Positions 11,171-20,000 of a stretch of 29,161 bases of DNA are shown here, one piece after another. Within the stretch, counting starts at the first letter, position 1. Every line of letters starts with the position of its first letter. The notes below the pieces were generated by a model that was not told the DNA's origin, ran no database searches, and was given only the letters and a program-made list of their open reading frames with translations. The stretch is taken from assembly GCA_025349905.2 (NCBI GenBank), contig MU624716.1:1-29161 (forward strand), read 5' to 3'. The stretch is from Blastocladiella britannica (taxonomy: Eukaryota > Blastocladiomycota > Blastocladiomycetes > Blastocladiales > Blastocladiaceae). A program made the position numbers and the translations under genes.

Positions 11171-14100
11171 TCAAGGCACCTTGGGCCCGAGGGCATTCCA
11201 AACTTGATCGACCGTGGTCATCCCGTTACTCCCGACGCTCGAGAACACCTTCTCGAACGCGGCCTGGTCCTCGGGTGTGCGTCCCGGATCCACGACGCTA
11301 GCATTGGCAAATGCGTCGCGCGACCACCGCACCGGCTTGCCCATGGCCTTGGCCCAGGTGCGCAGCGTCCGGCCAATACTGGTCCCAAAGAACAAGTCGG
11401 GCCTGCCTTGGCCCTGTACGCTCCCGACGCGGGCCGAGATGCCCGCCACCAGCGCGTCCACGTCGGGCGAGTTGCCCGCGGCCGTGGTGACGCCGCCCCA
11501 CACGTGCGCCTCGGGCATGGCGGGCACGCTGGCCGGGTTGGGTACGGGTGCGCCATTGATCACGGCTCGGACCGCGTCGTCCGAGACCCGAGCTGCCGCC
11601 GACAAGTACTCGACCAGCACATGGTCTAAGGCGCCAGCGATCCCGATACGTTCGGCCGAGGGCGCGTCGCCGTTAGACCCTCCCGCCCGCGGGAGCAACG
11701 TGGTGGCGGAGAACGTGGCCCGTAGCCGCGTGCTGTTGGCCAGCACCAGCGCCTGCTGCTTGGAATCAGTGGGCACACCGCCCGTGCGCAGGCCCACAAG
11801 GTTTAAGTACCCGTACGTCGGCCGCTCGCCGCACCGCGCGACCGATGTGCCCCGGTCCGGGAACGCCGCCACTCGGAACGCGCCCGATTCCACCGAATTG
11901 AGCGCCTGGAAATCGCCGTCAAACATGAACAGGCAATAGGGGGCACCAAAGACCGGCCGCGACGCGAAAATGTCGCCAAACAACTTGGCAGTGGGGTTGG
12001 GAGCGCCGCCGTCCGGGAACAGCATGTCCATGGGCACCGAGATCGGGGACGCGGCCACTCGCGCCTTGAACGTGTCCAGCTGCGCCAGCGGCAATCCCAG
12101 TCGTTGGGTCCAGAACAGCGCTAGGTACGTTGCGCGGGTGCGCGACATGGCCAGCGCGATAGCTGCTACCGTCACAAACGCGGTGCGCTGGGCCGAGTTG
12201 GCGGGCAAATGCGTCTCCACCTGCATGCGCTGGGCGGGACCACTTGGGAGCGCGTCGAGCGACGCGAGCGGCAGGTACGTGACTTTGAGCGCCGCCACAT
12301 CGTAGACGATGCGGTCCACCACCACTTGCACGGGCGATTTCTTGATGGCGTCGGGTAGATTGTCGGGGTCGGCCGACAGCACGTCCACCGCCGGTGATTG
12401 CTGTTGACCATTGGCAGTAGTTGGGGCAGCGTTGAGGATGGCGGCCATTTGCGTCGACAGCGCGGTGGTGGCGTTCATGTTACCCGACAGCTGCAAGTGA
12501 CGAGCGACAGCGGCGCGGGCCCAGTTGACGCGGCGAGCAGCACGCGACCCGCCGAGCTGCAGTCGGCGCGGGTCCACGGCAAACATGAGCACTTTAGCCT
12601 GGTCAGCGCAGCTGACTTGCGCAAGTGTAGTGGCCTGTGCGAGCGCCAGTTTGTCGACGCCCAGCGCGAGTGCGGCCGAATCGGATGCGGCAGCGGCAAT
12701 AATCCCGTTGGCGGCGCTGGTAAGGGGCAAGCACGGCGTACGCGGGTCGCCCGACGGGTCGGCGACGCATGGACAGTCGGCTTGGGCTGCACACTGTGCT
12801 CCCACCAAGAACGGCGCTGGACAGTCGCACGCGCACTCGCCCTGCACCGTCAGGAACGGGACACCGCGGTTGGCGCAGGGGAACGTGCTGGCGCACTGCT
12901 GTAAGGCCGTGATGTAGCACGCCTCGAGTTTCGCGGTGGATCCCGAGCAGCTTGTGGCCTCGAGTGTCCAGGGAACCGCAATCGACAGCAGCGCCACCAC
13001 CACCGCGAACGCCAGCAGGTACTGCAAGTTGCGGGGCTTGAGCAGCGGGTTGTTGCTGTGGTCCGACGATGACTCGTCCGAGTCGTCGTTGGCAAAGTCG
13101 CGGTACCCGCGCCGTACCCCACCGCCAGTGCCGCCACAAAGCCGGTCCCACAGCTCGGGAACCGATAACGGTGGCCCAAACCCGGCTTTTGGGTCGACTG
13201 ACCTGCCATTGTCGCCGTACTGCAACTGGCGCGTGAGGGTGGACATGTCGTCCATGCCCGACACCATCATGTCCTTGGAGCCTTCGGGTATGGACCCCAG
13301 TCCGCGACCCATGCTGCCGCGGGAGGTGCGCGGAGGCGCCTGGATCGACGACGACGGCGATGACGGCGAGAAGGAGGCAGCATCACCCGGGGACGACGGC
13401 AGAGGGCGGGCAGCGCCGAGGCCGCGAGACAGTGAGCCGGCAGGGCGGGTGGCGGCGGCACCGGGCAGCGCGCGCACGCGTACGGGACTCTTGGCGCGGG
13501 CCATGGGTGACTGGGCGCCACTGTTGCTGTCGCCACCGCGCAAGGGAGGCATCGCGGCAAACCGCGACGGCGACGGCGAACGGGCACGGAGAGGCGGCAT
13601 GGCAGCAGCAGCAGCAGCTCCGCCAATTGACCGGCCGCGGGGCATTGATCCCGAGTCGTCGGCCGAGGCGTACGACAGGTTGCGCGGCAACGAGCCATAG
13701 GACGACGGAGACGTCCCAGCAGGAGCGGCAAATCGGGAAGGAGAGGGTGCACGGCGAGGCAGTGAGCCATGGGACGACGGCGACGTGGACCGCACCGGAG
13801 GCGTTGCCGCGAATCGTGACGGCGAGGGGGCTCGGCGCTCACCAGCATAACCGCCGCCACTACCACCGGCGGCGTAGCGAGAGGGAGAGGTGCTGCGGAG
13901 CGCAGGCGAGGCGGCAGCAAACCGAGAGGGGGACGGCGACCGGGCAGGCGGCTGGCTGTGAATGACAAACTCGGCGCCGGGAAGGCCGCGGCGAGACAGA
14001 GACCCGGCGCCAGCAAAGGGCGCGGACGTGGGCACGGGAGAGACCAGGGGCACCGGGCGCTGGTCAGAGGCATCTCGCGAGGGCCGGCGCGGCGGCGGGG

Positions 14101-14314
14101 CGTTAGGCAGCTGCCGCGAGAGGCTTGGGGTGGTGGTGGTGGTGGTGGTGGTGTAGTGCGAGAGCGGAGGCGGCGACCGCGGCCGTGGGGACCGCGACCG
14201 AGGCGACTGTTGGGAAGGCGGGGATGACGAGAACGCCGATGTGATGGCGCCGAGATCGTCTCCAATCCCCGACGGCCTGGCCGGGCGTGAGGGGGGCGGG
14301 CGTCGTGCGGCCAT
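11171..14314 (-). CDS. Large single-pass membrane protein with Ser/Pro repeat tail, 1047 aa
   Basis: A single long exon on the minus strand. Residues 1-350 are a low-complexity Ser/Pro/Arg tail with repeated SPSRFAA and RSTSPS motifs, which look like possible phosphorylation sites. Residues about 360-425 are acidic and Ser-rich. One hydrophobic span follows at about 431-450 (LLAFAVVVALLSIAVPW). With no N-terminal signal peptide, a type II topology is likely: cytosolic N-tail, extracellular or lumenal C-terminus. A Cys-rich EGF-like stretch follows (C..C.NRG...GECACDCPAPFLVG..C, about 455-520). The remaining ectodomain (520-1047) contains few cysteines and no domain I recognise. Fungal surface or wall-sensing proteins can have this layout, but the family is not identified. 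The ATG at 14314 is supported by the continuous repeat tail. Confidence 0.8.
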   Translation of the reverse strand: MAARRPPPSRPARPSGIGDDLGAITSAFSSSPPSQQSPRSRSPRPRSPPPLSHYTTTTTTTTPSLSRQLPNAPPPRRPSRDASDQRPVPLVSPVPTSAPFAGAGSLSRRGLPGAEFVIHSQPPARSPSPSRFAAASPALRSTSPSRYAAGGSGGGYAGERRAPSPSRFAATPPVRSTSPSSHGSLPRRAPSPSRFAAPAGTSPSSYGSLPRNLSYASADDSGSMPRGRSIGGAAAAAAMPPLRARSPSPSRFAAMPPLRGGDSNSGAQSPMARAKSPVRVRALPGAAATRPAGSLSRGLGAARPLPSSPGDAASFSPSSPSSSIQAPPRTSRGSMGRGLGSIPEGSKDMMVSGMDDMSTLTRQLQYGDNGRSVDPKAGFGPPLSVPELWDRLCGGTGGGVRRGYRDFANDDSDESSSDHSNNPLLKPRNLQYLLAFAVVVALLSIAVPWTLEATSCSGSTAKLEACYITALQQCASTFPCANRGVPFLTVQGECACDCPAPFLVGAQCAAQADCPCVADPSGDPRTPCLPLTSAANGIIAAAASDSAALALGVDKLALAQATTLAQVSCADQAKVLMFAVDPRRLQLGGSRAARRVNWARAAVARHLQLSGNMNATTALSTQMAAILNAAPTTANGQQQSPAVDVLSADPDNLPDAIKKSPVQVVVDRIVYDVAALKVTYLPLASLDALPSGPAQRMQVETHLPANSAQRTAFVTVAAIALAMSRTRATYLALFWTQRLGLPLAQLDTFKARVAASPISVPMDMLFPDGGAPNPTAKLFGDIFASRPVFGAPYCLFMFDGDFQALNSVESGAFRVAAFPDRGTSVARCGERPTYGYLNLVGLRTGGVPTDSKQQALVLANSTRLRATFSATTLLPRAGGSNGDAPSAERIGIAGALDHVLVEYLSAAARVSDDAVRAVINGAPVPNPASVPAMPEAHVWGGVTTAAGNSPDVDALVAGISARVGSVQGQGRPDLFFGTSIGRTLRTWAKAMGKPVRWSRDAFANASVVDPGRTPEDQAAFEKVFSSVGSNGMTTVDQVWNALGPKVP

Positions 14315-14544
14315 TGTATGAAGTTTTGTTTCTATGTTTTTTGTTCAGCCACAAATTTGACTTTGATTTTTGTGAAGAGAAAGCTTCTTCTCATGGATCG
14401 GATCATTCGAGGGCAGGCATTCCCACCACACCCATGCCCTTCAGATTCAGAGAGAGAAGCCCATCCTGCTTTCCGTGGACCTCTTGTCTCCCTCTCTTTC
14501 GCTCACTCTCTTCGTATTTATGACAAAATCATACCACGACAACA
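14315..14544. promoter_or_regulatory. Divergent promoter region, 230 bp
   Basis: This spacer separates divergent ATGs at 14314 (-) and 14545 (+). It is AT-rich near the minus-strand gene and pyrimidine-rich (CTCTTTCGCTCACTCTC-like) near the plus-strand gene. A weak TATTTATGA lies about 30 bp before the + ATG. No strong TATA box is seen. Confidence 0.45.
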
Positions 14545-15246
14545 ATGACCACCATCAATCGTGTTTTCCTGATTAACAAACCCATTCTCCTGCGCTCACC
14601 AGTGCTTGTCCGTCACTTGCACTGGCGCACGTTTTCCATGGCCGGAGCCACCTCTTCCGCCAGCAACAACAGCGATGCTGCCAGTAACGAGTCCGATGCA
14701 GAACTCTTTGTTCGTTTACTATTCCTTCCGATCATTGATCGAGGAGGATCCACTTCTAACTCACCCAATCCACCACAGGGCACCGACTACGATCAAGTGC
14801 GCCGGACCCCTCCGCATCCGCGCCCGGTCGAGCGGGATCCTTCTTCTCCCCCTGCCAAAAAAACCCCGACCGAAGACACCTTTGATCACCCGGAAGACCT
14901 CATGGCCGGGTGCACTGGATCCGCTGGCCAGGGCTGGGATGAGACCAAAGGATGGCTGTTGCTGATGCCCCTGCGTCGCTGGCGCTTGCCATCCTTGACC
15001 CTGCAGCCATTGGCCCTCCAGCAACATCGCGGTTACTCGACCAACACCGATAAGATCGAGCAGCACCAGATGCAGGAGCAGCAAGAGGAAGACTTGTCGT
15101 CGTCGTCAGCGGGTCAGTGGGAGAACCACAACCCTGACAACGACGAGTATGATCCCATGTCGGGCGGCGACGGCGCGTCGCGTATTTCTGTCGACGTTGG
15201 CCACGAAGGCTACAAAGGCTACAAAGGCTATGGCAACGCCGCGTAA
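14545..15246 (+). CDS. Small orphan protein, possibly mitochondrial
   Basis: Frame from the ATG at 14545 to the stop at 15246. A probable intron spans 14710-14778 (donor GTTCGT, branch CTAAC, acceptor CACAG, 69 nt). Because it is a multiple of three without an in-frame stop, the unspliced frame (233 aa) also stays open; spliced length is 210 aa. The first 35 residues are rich in Arg, Ser and hydrophobics with no acidic residues (MTTINRVFLINKPILLRSPV), which resembles a mitochondrial presequence. The middle is Pro/charge-rich, and residues near LMAGCTGSAGQGWDETKGW look structured. The C-terminus is acidic and Gln-rich with a YKGYKGYG repeat. I do not recognise the family. Confidence 0.6.
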   Translation: MTTINRVFLINKPILLRSPVLVRHLHWRTFSMAGATSSASNNSDAASNESDAELFVRLLFLPIIDRGGSTSNSPNPPQGTDYDQVRRTPPHPRPVERDPSSPPAKKTPTEDTFDHPEDLMAGCTGSAGQGWDETKGWLLLMPLRRWRLPSLTLQPLALQQHRGYSTNTDKIEQHQMQEQQEEDLSSSSAGQWENHNPDNDEYDPMSGGDGASRISVDVGHEGYKGYKGYGNAA

Positions 15247-15302
15247 AAAAAAAGATCCGTTTTCCATGTTTTTCAAATCAACCAGTCTCAATGCATTTCC
15301 AT

Positions 15303-17054
15303 TCAATCAACACGTCGCAAGACATGGCAACGGACGTGCAACTCGTATCGGATCGGCGCTCGCCACGCGTTTCCCAAGCGCTTCTTGGGAGCTGGTGGTG
15401 TCGTGATATCTTTTGCGGCGGTAGGTACTGGACGGAAATGCACCTCCTCGCGGTCTGGCCACACCAAGAACCGCCGTCTGCTCACTTCCTCGTCAATGAG
15501 AGGCATCGGCTCAAGCGACCGACCAGCCCCGCCCGCGGCCCAGTTCAGGGTCAGCGCAGCTCCACCCAGTGCCAGCACCATCACGTACCCGACGCGCGGC
15601 GTATAGTATACGCCGGCCAGATCGTCATGGATTGCATCCTTCCTTTTAATTGGCGGCTTCTGCAACTCTAGTGATGACGAATGTGGTGGAGACATGCCCA
15701 GCGCCGGATGCAGCACCCAGTCCACGTCGCACAGGACGTACGACAGCTTGTGGGCCGGGAGACCCGCTACCGCCGCATCCAGCACTTGCTGCCAAGACCG
15801 TTGTTTCGGTTGTGGTTCAAGCAACAGGGCGAGCGCCAGTTGGGCAACGGTCGGGCCCAGAGACGGCGCGCTCGAGTGCGATTCCAGCACCGCGATCGTT
15901 GTCGTTGTCGTTCCAGTGGAGACAGTCACAGTGTACGCGGTCGATCCCGGACCAACCCCCAGCGATTCAATTGCACCGTTTGTCCTGTCGTTAAGAAATG
16001 AGCGACATGAAAACGACGAAGAAAAGAAAATAAAGTACCCATGCCGACCAATCAGAGCCGCCAGTTGCGAATACGGGTTCCACACGGGCTCGGGCACGCA
16101 CAACGCCTCCAGGAGCACGGGATCCATCGCCCACTCACCGTTCGTTGTTGTAGTTGGCGCTAACAACGACGGCCATCCGCTCGCCCACTGGCCAGCGTCC
16201 TCGGCCGACACCCAAAGACACCCGGCGGTGGTGGAGCGCACATGGCACGCGTGTTCCGAGCACGCGCCAACGACGACGGTACCGCTGCCGTCTCTGGCCG
16301 AGGAGAAGGACGAGGGTACGGGCGGCCGGTCCGCGACCGCGGCAGTGTAGAACCCATAGCAGCCCACCACAGACGGCACCAGCTCCGACTTGATGCACTC
16401 AAGTGGCGCAACCGGGTTCCACGCGTACTTGGCCAGCGTGGCGTCGAGCGACATCCGCGGCTCGGCCATGTGCGCTTCTGCCGCCAACAACGACGTTGGC
16501 AAAGGCAGAGGCGGTGAACTACACCAGTGGTACGCATGCACGCCGACGGGCCCAAGTAACCGTCGCGCAACAAAGTCCCGGAACGCGGTCCCCGAAACGC
16601 GCTCCACCAGTTCCGACGCCACGTGCGATGGCGGAGTCGGCGACCATGGCAGCCGTGGGACTGCTACACTCGGTGCGCAGGTGATGGGTTGCGGGCGGCA
16701 CGCGCGCACCAGGTCCAAGACGGTCAGTAGTCCAGCAGCAGCGTCGATGAGCTCGGTTTCAGCAAAGAGAGTCGGAACGAGCGTGTCGGTCCATTGTAGT
16801 TTACCGTCGCGGACCAGAAGCGCCAGAGCCACGGCCGCGAGTTGTGCGGTGGCCGAGCCCAGACTGAATCGCGTTTCCGTCGTCGTCGTCATCGTCGTTG
16901 CCGATGGGTCAGTGCAAACGCTAGAAAACACGTCGATACGGTCGTGCTGATGGTGCACCGACACTGCGAGCGCTGGAATCTGCAGCGCCGGCACTGCTTG
17001 CACCAAGAAATCGGCCAGCGGCTGCAATACCGCGTCTATTTTATCGTCCTTCAT
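15303..17054 (-). CDS. Beta-lactamase-fold (serine hydrolase-like) protein with degenerate active site
   Basis: Two exons, 17054-16039 and 15984-15303, with a 54-nt phase-neutral intron (GTACTT...GACAG). Spliced length is 565 residues, 583 if retained. The N-terminal half matches the class C beta-lactamase/LACTB family: iPALAVSVHHQ, then TRFSLGSATAQLAAVALALL and VRDGKLQWTDTL, and later ELVERVSGTAFRDFVARRLL before GPVGV. Family members normally have an SxxK catalytic pair; here the position reads SATA, so Ser is kept and Lys is absent. The Tyr of the following YxN motif also appears to be missing. It is therefore probably a pseudoenzyme or has a changed mechanism. No signal peptide is seen. 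The ATG is only 40 bp after the stop codon of the upstream histidine kinase. Confidence 0.78.
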   Translation of the reverse strand: MKDDKIDAVLQPLADFLVQAVPALQIPALAVSVHHQHDRIDVFSSVCTDPSATTMTTTTETRFSLGSATAQLAAVALALLVRDGKLQWTDTLVPTLFAETELIDAAAGLLTVLDLVRACRPQPITCAPSVAVPRLPWSPTPPSHVASELVERVSGTAFRDFVARRLLGPVGVHAYHWCSSPPLPLPTSLLAAEAHMAEPRMSLDATLAKYAWNPVAPLECIKSELVPSVVGCYGFYTAAVADRPPVPSSFSSARDGSGTVVVGACSEHACHVRSTTAGCLWVSAEDAGQWASGWPSLLAPTTTTNGEWAMDPVLLEALCVPEPVWNPYSQLAALIGRHGYFIFFSSSFSCRSFLNDRTNGAIESLGVGPGSTAYTVTVSTGTTTTTIAVLESHSSAPSLGPTVAQLALALLLEPQPKQRSWQQVLDAAVAGLPAHKLSYVLCDVDWVLHPALGMSPPHSSSLELQKPPIKRKDAIHDDLAGVYYTPRVGYVMVLALGGAALTLNWAAGGAGRSLEPMPLIDEEVSRRRFLVWPDREEVHFRPVPTAAKDITTPPAPKKRLGNAWRAPIRYELHVRCHVLRRVD

Positions 17055-17094
17055 TTATGTGTATCTTTTTTACAAAGGAAAAGAGAAGACTGAA

Positions 17095-20000
17095 TCATGC
17101 TTGGGCCACCGCGCGCGCCTGCGTGGCCTTCCAGGCCGTGTACCGATCCAAAAACGTCATCAGATCCTGTCGCCGTGCCGGTTTCGCCACAAAGTCGTGC
17201 ATCCCGGCCGCCAAGCACGCGCTGCGCTCCTCGGGCAATGCCGACGCGGTCATGGCGCAAATGAACGGTAACCCTTGTAAATGGACCGACCCGCGGTTCA
17301 GAGCACGCACCAGGATCGCGCGCGTGGCCTCGATGCCGTCCATGACCGGCATCCCAACGTCCAGGAAACAAATGGCCACGTCCGGGTTGGTCTCAATGTA
17401 CGCCACGGCCTCGGCGCCGTTGGTGGCGGTGCGCACCCTTTCGATTCCAAGGGACTTGAGGGTCCGCACTGCTACCAGTAAGTTGATGTCGTTGTCGTCG
17501 GCTACCAACACGTGCAGCTTGAGGAGCGGCGGTGGCGGGGCCAGCGTCACTGCTGGACTCGATGGTGCGGCTGTTCTCGTCGCTGGAACCACCAAAATTT
17601 CGGTCGGGTGCACTAAAGGAACACCGGCTGTAGGCGTGGTTGTCGCGGATACGGCCATAGATGACGATGCCGACGGCAGCAACGACGATGCCTCGGGAAT
17701 CGACGGCTCGTGCATATACGCGTGCGGGTGGGCCACAGTGGTGGCCACCGACACGCTGCTGCTGCTGTTACCAGCAATGTGATGCGACGACAGAACGCCT
17801 TCGGTGTCACCGAACCGCATACCGCCGCCGCTCACTTGCAGCTGTTCGAACTGCGGCGTATCTTCGGGCGTCAGCGCCAGAAACGGAACCGCCGGCTTGC
17901 CACCACCGCCGGGATGAAGTAGGTGGGAAGCGTGGTGGTTTCCCTCACGGTAGTGCAGTAGCGCGTTCTGCAACGTCCCCTCCAAGTGCCGGCGCTTGAC
18001 CGGTTGGTTGAGCGAGTACCGCAACCACCCGTCGAGCTCCGCGGCAGCGGTCCCGCCCGCTCCGTACGACGCGTGCTGCCGGCCATTGGCGTACTTTGAC
18101 CGCGCCAAGCAAATCACTGGAATCCGTTTCGCCACGCCCATTAACCGGCCCGTCTCGGCCGCGGAAAAGTGACGCAGTAAGTTCTCCTCGATGATCAACG
18201 CGTCTATTTCGGGAAACCCGTAACTGGCAAGCGTGCGACTCGACGAGTTGGACCCGGACATGGACCCAAATAACCCGAACGGGAACTCGTCCATGACCAT
18301 GGCAATAGCTTGCTTTTGACGCAGGATCGCGGTGATGGCCGAACGCACCGGATCCAGAGGGATCAGCAGGCCAATGCGCGACCCGGCTAGCTTGACACCG
18401 TCTTGGACCATGTATGTCCGATCGTTTGTCGCTGGCGGCGGCGGCGTCAACACTGCGGATGACGTACCAGCGGCAGCACCACCATTTGCCGCTGACGATG
18501 CATGGTTGCTATCCGACCACGGCGACGGCTGTGCCGCGATTCCCGTGGCCTTGGACGACGGGGCGGTGGTGGCAAGTAACGCCGAGGTCACGGTGGACGA
18601 GACGCTTTGCACTGGCTGTGGCTGTGACGATGATGGTGATGATGTTGGAGGGAATGGTCGGAGCGGCATCACCGAGGGGAACGCGAGCATGACCGTGAAC
18701 AGCGTCCCAATCCCGGGCACCGAGTCAACGACGATCTTGCCATGGTGCAGCTCGACTAACCGCGACGTGATGGCCAGTCCCAAACCCGTCCCCTGGAACC
18801 GGCGAGCAATGGCGCCATCCAGCTGCTGGAACTTGCGGAACAGCAAGTGGATCTTGTCTTGGGAAATTCCAATCCCCGTATCGCGCACCTGTAAATATAC
18901 GCGAGTGAGCGCCCCATCGCTGCTGCGGTCGGCCGGCGTCTGGCGATCAAATTCCAGCACCCGCTGCTTGCGGTGCTTAGCCCCCTCCGAGTCAATGTAC
19001 CAGCTTGCCGGCTCGACGTTGGTTAATGTGATGGTCACCGACCCGGCCATGGTGAACTTGATGGCGTTGGACAAGATGTTGACCAGGATCTGTCGAACTC
19101 GCAACTTGTCGCCCAGGACAATGTCAATGTCGTGGTCAAAGATGGCCGTCACCAAGATGCCCTTCTTGTCGGCGCCTGGGTACACCACCTCGACCGATTG
19201 CTCAACAATATCGGCGATCGAGACCGGCGCTTCCTCCATGGAAAACGACTTGCCGTTGAACTCGAGCTTGGACAGATCCAAGATGTCATTGACGAGGGTC
19301 AAAAGCGTATTGGACGAGCTCGACACGATCTCGAGTATTTCGCGCATGTCCTGCGTGAGCTCGAACTGTGTCAACAGCAGATCCGTAAATCCGACTGTGC
19401 ATATTTTATGTATGGTGAGTCAAAGGACTTGGACAATAAAAAAACAAAGAAAAAAAAACGAACTGATGGCGTTCATGGGCGTCCGCAGCTCGTGCGAGAT
19501 GGTAGCCAGGAACAGAGACTTCATGCCGTTCAGTGCCTCCGCCTCGCCCTTTTCGCGCTCGAGCGCCGACAATTGCGACCGGCGCGCCATCCCGCATTCA
19601 ATCTGGATCGACTGCCGGAGCGCCAACTCAATCTGCCCAGCTGCATGACTCAAAATCGCCCCGTACTCTTGCACCACGGGCGATCGGTGGACCAATAGCA
19701 GCATGTACTTGCGGCCGCTACTGGTCTTGGGTTTGGGATTCAACGGTACGGGAGCGCCGTCACCTGTCAGTTTGGGAACCTGCTCAGAGTGCGCTTGCTC
19801 GTGCAAGTTTCCGTAATTGGACTTGGTCACTACGTCACCGGAATCGTCCTCAAGGACCGGAATGAGCGTTCCGGACATGTCGGGGGGGACAAAGACGCCC
19901 AAGATGGCCACGAGCGCCGCGGACGACACGGTCTTCCAGCCGGCGGTCCCAAGGGTGGAGTTGGAGTACCCAACCCGCCCCGTAAACTTGATTTCGGTCA

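Noticed and set aside
18332..19648. 438-codon + strand frame opposite the histidine kinase
   Set aside because: Ser-rich shadow of conserved HATPase and linker codons; it also runs across a real intron.
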